From Armatimonadota bacterium (GTDB taxonomy: Bacteria > Armatimonadota > Zipacnadia > JAUWAU01), in contig JAUWAU010000037.1 of NCBI GenBank assembly GCA_030601885.1, positions 1 to 60,796 of the forward strand: a stretch of 60,796 nucleotides of DNA, read 5' to 3'. Both the position numbers and the translations under genes were made by a program. The notes under the pieces were generated by a model. That model was not told the DNA's origin and did not search any database. It saw nothing but the letters and a program-made list of their open reading frames with translations. How positions within the stretch are numbered: position 1 is the stretch's first letter; each line of letters starts with the position of its first letter. Of this stretch, positions 24,256-33,895 are shown piece by piece.

Positions 24256-26889
24256 TCAGTGCCGCTTTCTTTTGAGAAGGGCGATCCAGTCATCGCCGTC
24301 GGTCGGGGAGGCGAGATCGCTTCCGGTCGTCGTGGCACCTCCGGATCGCCGGTCGTCGGTGTCCTGCGCGTTGATCCACTCGACGGCGTACGTGCCGTCC
24401 GCTATCGACACATTCACCGTGCCCGGCGATTCCAGATAGACCACGTACTCGTGTCCGACATCGGCCAGACAGTAGCCGTTGTCGATCAGATCCTGGCGGG
24501 GCTTCATACGATGGAAGGGAATCGCTTCGAAGAAGTCCCACACGCGCTTCACGATGTCGTGGCGCTTTTGGCTTCTCTCCGATAGCGCCATGCTCCCGCC
24601 GAAGCCCGAGGACGAGTCGCCATTCATGTCGCCGAAGCACAGCGCCACGGCGGACATGTTGATGACGTAGGCGTTCTTTCGGATGTCGCTGTCGCTGTAA
24701 TCCGGATGGTTCTTGTTGCCCGACCAGAGGGTCTCCTGGGCAAAGAGCGGCTTACTCGCCGGGTGATTCCTTAAGAGCCCGTCGCTGAGCCCGGCCCGGT
24801 CGGTCGTCTTCGGACCCTGCAGGATGCCGTAGGAGCTCCACGGAGAGTCCTTGTACGGATCATCGCCCGTCCTGTTGTGTACCGATAGTGGATGTCCGAA
24901 GACGTCGAGTTCTTTGATCTTCTTCCCCAGCCGAACGACGTCAGCGCTTGACATCCAGCTATTGCCCACACTCGGCTCGGGCCCGGCAACATTGAATAGC
25001 ACGTTCCAATACGGCCCCAGCCGCGCCAGCGTGTACCTGATGTATTGCTCCTGGTCGCTCGGGTTCTTGGGATAGTCCGACCTCTGCCCGAAGAACCCGG
25101 CGAAAGGGTAGACCAGGATGCGCCGCTTGGCCAGCTCATCCAGCACGCTCTCCAGTCTCCGGTATTCCGCGGCGTTGAGCGGCCAGAGCTTCGGCGTATT
25201 CCAGCCTTTGCCTCGCCCCTCGGCGTCCCGGTTCAGATAGTGGCCGGCGATGGAGAGCATGTTGTACCCCTGGGCCTGCGCCCAATCCAGGAAGGCTCTT
25301 CGTTTATCGCTCGGCCAGTTTGCGGCGAAGAATCGGTCGCCGACGTGCAACGCTCGTACCAACACGTGCTTGCCGCCCTTGAAGCCGAACCACATGGGGT
25401 TGCTCTCGTCCTTGGAGAGCATTCCTGGAATGGTCGAGGCCACGCACTCGAACGAGCCCTCGATGCCCGGGCTGCCGTCGGAGAAGGTGGCCTTGTACCG
25501 CCAGGTGCCGAGTCGATCGGGCATGAACCGGATCTTCCACGTGGTGTCGCCGTCGTGGAAGCCCCAAAAGTCCACCGTGCTCCCATTCGGCTTGGTGTAG
25601 GTGACCCTCAGCTCAACGTCCGCGCCGGGGTTTGCGTATCTCGTGGTGTTCTCGACCGCGGCCTCAAAGCGTGCCCACTGCCCGACCGAGCCAATGTCCT
25701 CAGTGACCACCAGAGGATTCGCTTGGGCAATGCAGCCCTCTATGATGTGGGGAATGCTATTGGAGCTCGGCTTGATGTCTACGCCGACTCCCGCAAATAC
25801 GACGCCGTTCTCCCGGTTCCAGAGCACGATCGTGCCACCGGCGCCCTTTCCCCAGGCCCAGGCCGGGCTCGCGCCTGGGAAGTAGTCACCGTCGGTGTTC
25901 ACCCACGTCAGGTATCCATAGGGGCATTCTGAGAACCGACCAGGATACTGACTCAGCGAGACCTTACCGTCAGTGGGCCCGTCGTAGTTGACGCGCATGC
26001 CGTACGTCTGCTTCGTCTCGAGCTCCTCGACGAACCACCGGGGGATCAGCTCCACGCCGTTCCACGTCCCGCGCGCCAGGGCCAGCAGCCCGAGCCTGCC
26101 CATGTGCTCCAGGCTGATGACGAATCGAATGCCGTCCTCCATCTGGCTGGATCGGTCGAACACGATCCGCGTGGACCAGCCCTCCATCCCGATGGCGTCG
26201 AAGTACGCCTCGCGGATCACGTCGTCATAGTCGTCGCGAAAGCCCTTCTTTCCGTACACCTTGGCCAATGCGTGGCAAAGGTGAACCGGGTTCCAATCCG
26301 AGTACGTCCACATCTCCCCCGGTTTGTACTCCGGGTAGTCGCCATACGGATAGTCGAAACCTGCCGACTGGGTGATGACGTGCCACCATGTTGCTTCCGC
26401 GTCATTTCCCTCAAGGTCGGTCTGCCAGGCGCTGATCTTCTGATGGTAGGACGGTATCTTCCCCTGCTTTATGGCTGCGCCGACGGTCATGGTGTGCCAC
26501 GTCTTGCGAAGGGACGCGACGTCCACTGTTTGGTCGAAATCGCCCTCGACATGCACCAGGTATCCGTGTCGCCATAACGCCCAGCGCGGCGACGCGCGCT
26601 TGCTCGCCACGGGATTGTCGCGGACGAACCGGCTCAGGCGCGCCACGATGGGCGCATCGAGGCCCACGTCTTCCGGCCGTCGTTCATCCTGCGTTTCGAG
26701 CCCCTGGCCGGGTTGGGGGAAGTAGAAGCCCTTCCGGCCGGGCGCCGCTCCTTGCGATCCAGGTTCCCTGCTCATCGCTGCCTCCCGGCGCGTGGGGGTA
26801 TCAGACGACAATGGGCTGCCGACCACAAGCCAGCAGCTCAGCATTAGTGCGGTGAGGCACATTGATGTGCCCGATGGAACAATGCGCAT
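24256..26889 (-). CDS. Fusion of a beta-lactamase-type serine hydrolase with a DUF5060/DUF4038 glycosidase-like module
   Basis: An 877-residue exported protein starting at ATG 26889 (signal MRIVPSGTSMCLTALMLSCW). The open frame runs further upstream, but there is no ribosome site there and the sequence is unlike protein. Residues about 60-390 form a beta-lactamase/esterase fold: SLRK gives the SxxK nucleophile motif, YSDWN stands at the YxN position and GKGAGG replaces the KTG box. Next is a DUF5060 beta-sandwich (VELRVTYTKPNGSTVDFWGF), then a DUF4038 apiosidase-like barrel (NPMWFGFKGGKHVLVRALH; RRILVYPFAGFFGQ), then a C-terminal collagen-binding-like sandwich (EYVVYLESPGTVNVSIADGT). It is probably an extracellular enzyme that both deacylates and cleaves a decorated glycan. 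Confidence 0.85.
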   Translation of the reverse strand: MRIVPSGTSMCLTALMLSCWLVVGSPLSSDTPTRREAAMSREPGSQGAAPGRKGFYFPQPGQGLETQDERRPEDVGLDAPIVARLSRFVRDNPVASKRASPRWALWRHGYLVHVEGDFDQTVDVASLRKTWHTMTVGAAIKQGKIPSYHQKISAWQTDLEGNDAEATWWHVITQSAGFDYPYGDYPEYKPGEMWTYSDWNPVHLCHALAKVYGKKGFRDDYDDVIREAYFDAIGMEGWSTRIVFDRSSQMEDGIRFVISLEHMGRLGLLALARGTWNGVELIPRWFVEELETKQTYGMRVNYDGPTDGKVSLSQYPGRFSECPYGYLTWVNTDGDYFPGASPAWAWGKGAGGTIVLWNRENGVVFAGVGVDIKPSSNSIPHIIEGCIAQANPLVVTEDIGSVGQWARFEAAVENTTRYANPGADVELRVTYTKPNGSTVDFWGFHDGDTTWKIRFMPDRLGTWRYKATFSDGSPGIEGSFECVASTIPGMLSKDESNPMWFGFKGGKHVLVRALHVGDRFFAANWPSDKRRAFLDWAQAQGYNMLSIAGHYLNRDAEGRGKGWNTPKLWPLNAAEYRRLESVLDELAKRRILVYPFAGFFGQRSDYPKNPSDQEQYIRYTLARLGPYWNVLFNVAGPEPSVGNSWMSSADVVRLGKKIKELDVFGHPLSVHNRTGDDPYKDSPWSSYGILQGPKTTDRAGLSDGLLRNHPASKPLFAQETLWSGNKNHPDYSDSDIRKNAYVINMSAVALCFGDMNGDSSSGFGGSMALSERSQKRHDIVKRVWDFFEAIPFHRMKPRQDLIDNGYCLADVGHEYVVYLESPGTVNVSIADGTYAVEWINAQDTDDRRSGGATTTGSDLASPTDGDDWIALLKRKRH

Positions 26890-26956
26890 CGAGATGCAGA
26901 ACGCCCTCCGTACGGCTACTGCTCCGAAGATTCGGCCCGTCGGCCCACCCGTTGTA

Positions 26957-27155
26957 GCCGGAGCAGCTTGCTCCGGCGGCCCCCAGCTCCCCGCCGGGCC
27001 CATCTTCATCGTTTCCGGGTGTGGCTCCGCAACATGACGACTACCCCGAAGATTCCGTCGTGTGCCTTTCTGTAGGCGAGCACCTGTGGCTCGCCACACC
27101 CCTATCTCAGCGCCCCCACGGGCTGTGCGCGAGCCCGGACATCTTCATCGTTTCC
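26957..27155. repeat. Intergenic cluster of three GC-rich hairpins bounded by 16-base direct repeats
   Basis: Hairpin 1 is 26957-26977 (9-bp stem, 3-base loop). Hairpin 2 is 27075-27095 (7-bp stem). Hairpin 3 is 27119-27137 (6-bp stem). Hairpins 1 and 2 are both preceded by GTAG (hairpin 1) or TGTA (hairpin 2). The 16-mer CATCTTCATCGTTTCC occurs at 27001-27016 and again at 27140-27155. This is the 325-base gap 26890-27214. It resembles interspersed palindromic (REP/BIME-like) DNA and may also terminate the upstream transcript. Confidence 0.55.
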
Positions 27156-27214
27156 CGGTGCCCCGGCGTGCACGGCAAACTGCCTTCACACATCGACGTG
27201 AGCGGCGGGTGATA

Positions 27215-29422
27215 CTACTTCACGAAAATCCCTGCCTCGGCGCTGCGCAGCGTTACCTCGTCGATAGGATCGCCCAGCGTCCCGTCGGCTCGCAGCGGCC
27301 GGAATCGTCCGGGCAGCTTGTGCGTGGTCGCGGTCGAGTCATCGAAGGGCCCGCCGCTGTACGGTTTGACGAGCACGAGGGCCTTCGCGTACTTGCGGGC
27401 GAAGACCTGCTGGGGCACGTGCGCGCCCTCCAGCAGCTCGATGTCGTCGAACCACGCCCTACCCGTCGCGCCGTACATGCGGAAGTTGATGCGCCCCTCG
27501 GCGTCCGCGCCGGTGGTGAAGACGGTTCGCTGCTGCCTCCAATCGCTGGTGCCGACCCACGTGAGCAGCCCGCCGCCAGTCGCGCCCTCGAACTCGTACG
27601 GGTAGACCTGTGCGCCGGGGGAGCCGCGGACGTTCTCTGTCTTGACCCACGCCATGAGGGTGTACGTCGTGTGCGGCTTGAGCCGGACGTACTGTTTGTT
27701 GATGTTGTTGATGGTAACGTCTGTGCTGATTATCTTCGCCGAAGACCTCCCACCATGTTTCACCCCGGGGTCCAACTCCACGGGTTCGGCTGCGGTCCAC
27801 CCATCGGGATTGTCATCTGCGTCCGTGCGCTCGAAATCCCCGTTTGCCAGGTGATTCCGCTTATCCGCGGCTGCGCCGGTATCAACCTCGGCGAAGAGGT
27901 AGTAGCTGCCCGCCGGCTCGCCGATGTCGTACTTGATCGCCTCGAACCACAGCTCCTGGACGTGACCGTAGGGGTGTCGGCCGAAGCCGAAGTAGCTGAA
28001 GTCGCCGTGAGCCATGTAGTACGTTGCCAGGCCGAAGAGCTTGTCGCGATCGTAGCTCACCGGCGCCTTCGGGCCGAACTCCGCCAGCGTCGGATGAAAG
28101 ACCGGGTTGTACTGGATCAACTGGATCTTCCCGCGCCGGTCGCGCTCGATAGCTTGATCGATTCTCTCCCGCCACCGGCCGGCCTGGCGCAGTAGGTTCT
28201 GCCACCCCTCTGACTGCCGCCCGTCGATCACCATCGGATTCGCGTCCCAGTTGTTGGCCGTGATGATCTTGCCGGGCAAGTTGATCTTCATCTTGGCAAA
28301 CATCATCTGCAGGTCGCGCAGCCACTTGTCGGCCTCCTTGCCCTGGCGCGGGTATTCGAGCACGGCCGCCGACCGCCCGGCGCCGGCCACGTCGGTCGGA
28401 ACCGTGTCGAAGTAGATACCATCGTACCCGTCGCACACGCTCGGCGCGTGCGCCGAGGCCATGAACTCCTGGTATGCCGGGTGCCCGACGTTCATCACGA
28501 AGTCATCGTTCGGCGGGCCCCAGTAGTAGATGGGGATGCGGGCCTGTCTCGCCTCCCGCGCGTGCGCCTCGGGATTGGCGAGGTCCGCGAACTCCGCATC
28601 GTCCACTTTGCCGTCGCTGTCGCGGTCGTTGCGCGGGTCCCAGCCGGGGCAAACGCGCTCTTCGACGGGGTTGGCGGCGCGCTCAACTCCGACGTGCAGC
28701 CGGACCTTGGTGTCCTTGGCGAAGTGACAGAACATGTCCTCGAGGATGCCTTCCCTTGTGAGGCCCCGGGCGATACAGAAGTCCGCCAACTGCTTCGCTT
28801 TCCCAGCGAGTGGCCTCCCGGTTGAAGGGTGGGGCAGCACCATGGTGCAGACGAGGGCGTAGGTCGTGGTGAGGACGCTGCTGCGTCCCTGCTTGGCCTC
28901 CTTGCGGAAGCACAGGTCGAGCCAGTCTCTGGCGAAGTCCGGCGTGCCGCCGAAGTTGATGAAGGTGCGGGCCGTTGGCAGGTGGTGGGGCATGGGCCGA
29001 ACGCGGAGGCTGAAGCGCTGCGGAGGCGGATCGGGGATGGGCCTGCCGTCCGCATCCCACACGCGCACGCTCCAGTAGTACGTTCTGTCGTTCTCGAGCC
29101 TGGGTCCGGCGTACTCGACGATGGGCAGTCGGCTCTCAATCTTCCCCGAGTCCCAGACCACGGCTTTGGGCTTCGAGAGATCCTCGGGCGTCCGCGCTAC
29201 AACGACCCGAAACGCGCTCTGACTGCCGACCTCCCAGTACAACTCCGGGCACGGGTCCCGCACATCCGTGGGATTGACGCGCCATTCGCAGCGGAGGTTC
29301 TCTGGTGGGCCTGGCGCACACAACGCGGCCCGGCAGGCGGCAAGCACCATGAGGAGGGGCAAGATGGCGTTCCTCGGGATGCGACCCAGTGAGGTCTTCT
29401 GCGAGCCGACGCGGATGCCCAT
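27215..29422 (-). CDS. Exported modular glycoside hydrolase-like protein with Fn3-like, barrel and carbohydrate-binding regions
   Basis: A 735-residue protein. I prefer ATG 29422 over 29437 because GGAGG lies eight bases before it. A signal region (about 15-35) is followed by a fibronectin-like domain of the kind found at the N-terminus of alpha-L-rhamnosidases (ENLRCEWRVNPTDVRDPCPE). The central part resembles a putative glycosidase barrel (IPIYYWGPPNDDFVMNVGHP; CDGYDGIYFDTVP; ITANNWDANP) and contains a perfect EF-hand loop, DRDSDGKVDDAEF. A jelly-roll carbohydrate-binding module follows (NGDFERTDADDNPDGW to ARAWFDDIELLEG-like). Catalytic acids are likely among the Asp of GIYFDTVP, but this is inference. 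It likely degrades plant or microbial polysaccharide outside the cell. Confidence 0.75.
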   Translation of the reverse strand: MGIRVGSQKTSLGRIPRNAILPLLMVLAACRAALCAPGPPENLRCEWRVNPTDVRDPCPELYWEVGSQSAFRVVVARTPEDLSKPKAVVWDSGKIESRLPIVEYAGPRLENDRTYYWSVRVWDADGRPIPDPPPQRFSLRVRPMPHHLPTARTFINFGGTPDFARDWLDLCFRKEAKQGRSSVLTTTYALVCTMVLPHPSTGRPLAGKAKQLADFCIARGLTREGILEDMFCHFAKDTKVRLHVGVERAANPVEERVCPGWDPRNDRDSDGKVDDAEFADLANPEAHAREARQARIPIYYWGPPNDDFVMNVGHPAYQEFMASAHAPSVCDGYDGIYFDTVPTDVAGAGRSAAVLEYPRQGKEADKWLRDLQMMFAKMKINLPGKIITANNWDANPMVIDGRQSEGWQNLLRQAGRWRERIDQAIERDRRGKIQLIQYNPVFHPTLAEFGPKAPVSYDRDKLFGLATYYMAHGDFSYFGFGRHPYGHVQELWFEAIKYDIGEPAGSYYLFAEVDTGAAADKRNHLANGDFERTDADDNPDGWTAAEPVELDPGVKHGGRSSAKIISTDVTINNINKQYVRLKPHTTYTLMAWVKTENVRGSPGAQVYPYEFEGATGGGLLTWVGTSDWRQQRTVFTTGADAEGRINFRMYGATGRAWFDDIELLEGAHVPQQVFARKYAKALVLVKPYSGGPFDDSTATTHKLPGRFRPLRADGTLGDPIDEVTLRSAEAGIFVK

Positions 29423-29502
29423 TTCGCCCGCCTCCATTTATCGCGGTTGGTTCGAACTCATTCCCCCTTTCTGCCGAATTGCGCGGTAGCCCTGCATTCG
29501 GC

Positions 29503-31224
29503 CTACCTCGCCGCGTACACCTTGTACTGATACGTCACATACTGCTTCCCTCCGGCCGGCACCGGAAGCTCCCAGGTGAGCACCTGCTCCGGGTTGACGC
29601 GCCAGACGCCTCTCGTCGTGCGCTCGATCTCGGGCTCAGGCGCCGTTTTCAGCACTTCACCGGAGAGCGTTTTCTTGATGAGAAGCGTGATCCGCTTGTT
29701 CTTATGGTTGAAGACGCGCAGCTCTCCCTTGATGGTCACCAGGTCGAACCGCCGGCCCTGATAGGTCGTGCGGGCGTCGCGGTCGCGCTCGACCTCTGTC
29801 TCCCCCTGTTCCGCCTGCACGTCCACGGCGCGGGTGATCTTCAGGAGGGTCTTGGCGCCGGGCGAAGTGTAGAAGAGCACATCCTGCCCGAGGACTCGGC
29901 CCTCCTGCACGGTCATTGCCGGCGCCGTTGTCCAGGGGAGCCCCGCGGTGTTGGTGAGTCGCAGGGAGTGCCATATTTCCTCTTGTGCCAGCCTCCGGTC
30001 CGATCGCTCGTACCACCAGGCATGCCGCCACCGGGAGCTTTCGTCGAGCGAGTCCTCGATGTCCCACACATACACGCTGTCGTACGGGGCGTCTTTCGTA
30101 AACAACGGATAATACGCCCGCTCGCCGCGGCGCAGGCTCACGTCTGCCCGGGGGTACAGGAACAGGTCCTCGCGTACCTCCCCTTCGCTCGGCATCATGG
30201 GCCGTACCGGGGCTGACTCGGCGATGGCGATGTTGGACGCAATCATCTGTTGTGCGACCACGGGCGTGCGTCCGTCGCGGCGTCGCGAGCCCAGCGCGAC
30301 CAGCGACTGGAAGAAGTCCGAGACGTCCCCCCGCAGGGCGAGGGGATCGGCCACCTCAGCAAAGGCCAGGTTAGGATAGCCGGTGATGAAGTTGACGGTG
30401 GCTCCATCCAGGTCCTCGATGTCGTTCATTACAGCCGCTTTGCAGCGCAGTACGGCGCGCTTCGGGTCGGAAATGTCCACTTGATAGCTCGGCGCCCACG
30501 TCATTCCCCACGCCAGGTAGGCAATCCGCAGGCGTCCTCTTTGGCCGCTGACCTTGAGGCGCAGGGCAGCGCCGGGCCGCTGCTGAGGTAAGCGCACATC
30601 GAGCTCGGCGCCCGGGCATCGCACGCCTTTGATCTCCCCCGGAGGCAGGGCGAGCATTCCCTGCTCCGTGCGCAGCAGCACGAAGTCTGCCGGCCCAGCT
30701 CTCATTGCCTCCTCTGCGCTTGGCGGACGGTACGCCCGCGGCGAGCCCCAGTAGTCGTAAGGGCGGCCTTGGTTCGCCGCATGGGATCCGGTGGGCGGCA
30801 GCGTGGGCTGGACCTCTGGTGTGGCCACCAGGGTGCCGGCCGTCCAGCCGTCCGACTCGGTCCGTACCTCCACCGCCTTGCCGACGTTTGCTCTCAGCAG
30901 TTCCAGCAGCGTGAGAGCTTCGGTCGTCTCCGTCCGGGGCGAGCTGAAGGCTACGGCTTCCTCGAGGACGGTCGATTTCGACTCCGAAAGAATCCAAAAC
31001 GTGCCATGCACCGGCACCGGCAGGTCGCTGATGACGTATTCCCCGGCCGCAGGGACCTCGGCTTCTCGCACGATGAAGCCGAGTCCGTTCTTGAAGAGCG
31101 ACGCCTCGACCGGTTTCGTCTCCAACGTCTGCTGCGCGTGGGCAAACGACGCCACGGCCAGAACCATCGGCAGACTCAGCATAAAGCATGTCGTGAAGTA
31201 CCTCCTGGCCCAAGGCAACCTCAT
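29503..31224 (-). CDS. Exported DUF4139-domain protein
   Basis: A 573-residue protein starting at ATG 31224, preceded by AAAAGGAGGCGGTCAC and opening a signal peptide (FMLSLPMVLAVASFAHAQ). The body has the DUF4139 architecture: an N-terminal domain with ASLFKNGLGFIVREAEVPAA, a WAPSYQVDI block where the C-terminal domain begins, and a closing WELPVPAGGKQYVTYQYKVY. DUF4139 proteins are often called mucoidy inhibitor-like, but their function is unknown. A Pro/Tyr-rich linker (RPYDYWGSPRAYRPPS) interrupts the N-terminal domain. It lies 80 bases from the glycosidase-like gene downstream on the same strand and might share its transcript. Confidence 0.8.
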   Translation of the reverse strand: MRLPWARRYFTTCFMLSLPMVLAVASFAHAQQTLETKPVEASLFKNGLGFIVREAEVPAAGEYVISDLPVPVHGTFWILSESKSTVLEEAVAFSSPRTETTEALTLLELLRANVGKAVEVRTESDGWTAGTLVATPEVQPTLPPTGSHAANQGRPYDYWGSPRAYRPPSAEEAMRAGPADFVLLRTEQGMLALPPGEIKGVRCPGAELDVRLPQQRPGAALRLKVSGQRGRLRIAYLAWGMTWAPSYQVDISDPKRAVLRCKAAVMNDIEDLDGATVNFITGYPNLAFAEVADPLALRGDVSDFFQSLVALGSRRRDGRTPVVAQQMIASNIAIAESAPVRPMMPSEGEVREDLFLYPRADVSLRRGERAYYPLFTKDAPYDSVYVWDIEDSLDESSRWRHAWWYERSDRRLAQEEIWHSLRLTNTAGLPWTTAPAMTVQEGRVLGQDVLFYTSPGAKTLLKITRAVDVQAEQGETEVERDRDARTTYQGRRFDLVTIKGELRVFNHKNKRITLLIKKTLSGEVLKTAPEPEIERTTRGVWRVNPEQVLTWELPVPAGGKQYVTYQYKVYAAR

Positions 31225-31483
31225 GTGACCGCCTCCTTTTGGGTATGGAATGGTAACGGGGAGGGCGGGCCAGCTTCCCCGCACGCGGGCGACGGCGGGC
31301 GGGCGCACCTGACCACCGCGTCCATGTGGTAGACCCTTCCACCCCCGCCGGGCGTTGCAGGCTTCGTCCTGCTATCGTCGTGGCTTAAGTGGCCGCCGGC
31401 CACGCCGCGAACGTGAGGTCGGCCATCGGTCCGCCGCCCGGATGCGCCGCATCCGTCCCTGGCGCTCTTTGAGACCGGTCCTA

Positions 31484-33895
31484 TCACTGCTCAGGCTCGG
31501 GCAGCCTGGCGCGGAGGTCGGCCAGCAGGTCAGGATTGACCTCACAGCCCAGGCGTTCTGCGGCTTGCGCCTCTTCCCACGCCTCGGCGTACTCGCCGTT
31601 GGCGTGCAGCGCGATGGCGAGGTTGCAGTGCGCCGGGCCGTCGTCCGGGGAGATCTCCGAGCCCCGGCGATACGCCCCGATCGCCTCGCCCAGCTTCCCC
31701 TGCTTATACAGAGCCATCCCCAGGTGCCAATGGACCTCCGCCATCTCTGAATCAATCGCCAGCGCCGCCCGGTACTCACTGACGGCCTCGTCGAGCTTGT
31801 CCTGCTGGCGCAGCGCGGTGCCGAGCGCCCAGTGCAGCTCCGCGTCGTCGGGATCGATCTTCAGGGACTCATCATACTCGGTAACGGCGCCGTCAACGTC
31901 GCCCTGGGCCTCAAGGGCGCGCGCGAGGTCATAATGTGCCCGCGCGTCGTTCGCCTTTCGGTCCAGGGCGGCGCGGTACTCGGTTATGGCCTCATCCGTG
32001 TTGCCCTGGTCGGCAAGCACGAAGCCGAGTAGGTGTCGCATATCGGCATCCTCCGGATCGGCCTCCACCCCCCGGCGCAGTTCGGCGATGGCCTCATCGG
32101 ACTTCTCCTGCTCGTACAGGATCGTGCCCACGTGTTGGTGCACGCAGGTCAGCTCAGGGTCGAGCTGCAACGCTGTGCGATACTCCTCAATGGCCTGGTC
32201 GCGCTCGCCCTGTGCGTGGAGCACGGTGGCAAGGCAGTGGCGCACCATAGCATCCTCCGGATTGATCTCCAGAGACCGGCGCAGCTCGGCCACTGCATCG
32301 TCGAGCCTGCCCTGTTCGTAGAGCGTCTGCGCGAGATTGTAGTGCGCTGGGGCCACATCCGGGGCCAATTGCAGCGTCGCTCGATACTCCGTGACCGCCT
32401 CCTCCAGCTTTCCTTGCCTGTGCAGGGCGATGGCAAGCGAGTGGTGGACGCCGGCGTTGTCCGGGGCGATGCGCATCGCTGCGCGGTACTCGCTGATCGC
32501 CTCGTCCAGCCCTCCCTGCTCTGCCAGCACGAAGCCAAGCCGGTGCCGCACGTCGGCATCCTTGGGCTCGATGTCCAGTGCGCGCCGCAGCTCGGCGATC
32601 GCCTCTCGCACATCGTCTCGCTCGTAGAACAACCGCCCCAGGCTGTAGTACGCCTCAGCCATATCGGGGTCCAGCTCCACTGCGGCGCGGTACTCATGGA
32701 GGGCCTCGTCCATACTGCCCTGCTCGTGGAGGATCTCCCCGAGGTAGTGATGTGCGGTAGCCATGTCCGGGTCGCGTTCCAATGCTGCCCGGTACTCGCC
32801 GACGGCCTCGTCCAGCTTCCTCTGCTTATGAAGCGCGACCGCAAGCGCGTAGTGGAGCTCAGCGCTCTCCGGGTCGATGCGGAGCGCCGACCGGTATGCA
32901 TCGATGGCGTCATCCAGGCTGTCCTGCTCGGTGAGTACCAGGCCGAGCAGGCGGTAAGCCTCTGTGCTCTCGGGATCCATTTCGATGGCCGTCCGCAGCT
33001 CCACGAGTGCGTCATCGAGCTCGCCTTGTTCGTACAGTGCCTGCCCAAGGTTGTAGCGCGCCGCGGCCAGGTCCGGGTCGAGCTCCAATGCGGCGCGATA
33101 CTCCGCCACGGCCCTCTCGAGCACCTCGCCCGCCGCGGCCCGGCCCGCCGGGCGCGAGGGGGGCTTGGCCTGTTCGTGCAGCGCCACGGCGAGTCCGTGA
33201 TGGGCATCGGCGTCGTCGGGGGCCATCTCGAGCGCCGTCCGGAACTCGGCCGCTGCCTCCCTTGGCTCACCGCGCTTCGAGAGCGCCTGGCCCAGGCTGT
33301 AGTGCACCGAGACGTGGCGCAGCCCGAGCCTCAGCGCCTGCCGGAACTCGGCGATGGCCTCTTCGGCTTTCCCCTGCTCATATAGCACCAGGCCCAAGCC
33401 ATGGTGTGCGTGCGGCTCGCGCCGGTCTGCCTTCAGCGCCGCCCGAAATGCCTCCGCTGCCTCATCGAGCCTCCCCTGCTCGTGCAGCGCCACCCCGAGG
33501 CGATGCTGGGCCGGCGCGTTCCTCCGGTCGATGTCTATGGCGGCGCGGTAGTGGCCTATCGCCTCGCCAAGGTTCCCCTGCTTGGCGAGTGCCCATCCGA
33601 GATCGGCGTGCGCATCGGCGTTGCGATGGTCCGCCTCCAACACCAGCTTCAGCTCTGCGATGGCCTCGTCCGGCCTCCCCTGCTCCGTGAGCGCGAAGCC
33701 GAGGTTGCGGCGGCAGGACGGATCGTCGGGCACGAGTTCCAGAAGGGCTCGCGACTCGCGTTCCACCGCGGGCCAATCGTCGCTGTCCCACAAGAGCTGG
33801 AGGAGCTCCTGGCGCGCGCGCCGGTCCTCGGGACGCTCGTGGATCCGCTCGCGCAAGCGCGCTATTCTGTCGTCAGTTTCGCTCACAGACGTCAC
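31484..33895 (-). CDS. Protein made almost entirely of 22 TPR repeats
   Basis: An 803-residue cytoplasmic solenoid. After about 25 residues it consists of 22 consecutive 34-residue tetratricopeptide units of the form HxxLGxxLxEQGxLDEAIxEYRAALxxDP. Unit 7 carries an insert (AKPPSRPAGRAAAGEVL). Paired units 12-13, 15-16 and 17-18 resemble each other more than their neighbours, indicating expansion by duplication. There is no signal peptide or catalytic domain, so it is probably a scaffold. The outermost start is GTG 33895; a GTG three codons later (33886), six bases after GGGGGTGA, is equally plausible. Confidence 0.9.
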   Translation of the reverse strand: MTSVSETDDRIARLRERIHERPEDRRARQELLQLLWDSDDWPAVERESRALLELVPDDPSCRRNLGFALTEQGRPDEAIAELKLVLEADHRNADAHADLGWALAKQGNLGEAIGHYRAAIDIDRRNAPAQHRLGVALHEQGRLDEAAEAFRAALKADRREPHAHHGLGLVLYEQGKAEEAIAEFRQALRLGLRHVSVHYSLGQALSKRGEPREAAAEFRTALEMAPDDADAHHGLAVALHEQAKPPSRPAGRAAAGEVLERAVAEYRAALELDPDLAAARYNLGQALYEQGELDDALVELRTAIEMDPESTEAYRLLGLVLTEQDSLDDAIDAYRSALRIDPESAELHYALAVALHKQRKLDEAVGEYRAALERDPDMATAHHYLGEILHEQGSMDEALHEYRAAVELDPDMAEAYYSLGRLFYERDDVREAIAELRRALDIEPKDADVRHRLGFVLAEQGGLDEAISEYRAAMRIAPDNAGVHHSLAIALHRQGKLEEAVTEYRATLQLAPDVAPAHYNLAQTLYEQGRLDDAVAELRRSLEINPEDAMVRHCLATVLHAQGERDQAIEEYRTALQLDPELTCVHQHVGTILYEQEKSDEAIAELRRGVEADPEDADMRHLLGFVLADQGNTDEAITEYRAALDRKANDARAHYDLARALEAQGDVDGAVTEYDESLKIDPDDAELHWALGTALRQQDKLDEAVSEYRAALAIDSEMAEVHWHLGMALYKQGKLGEAIGAYRRGSEISPDDGPAHCNLAIALHANGEYAEAWEEAQAAERLGCEVNPDLLADLRARLPEPEQ

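Noticed and set aside
22208..24439. A 743-codon plus-strand frame opposite the penicillin-acylase gene
   Set aside because: Shadow of a strongly supported gene; no family features or ribosome site.
26957..27155. Possible CRISPR array
   Set aside because: Only two copies of a 16-base repeat 139 bases apart, with unrelated hairpins between; no regular repeat-spacer pattern and no cas genes.
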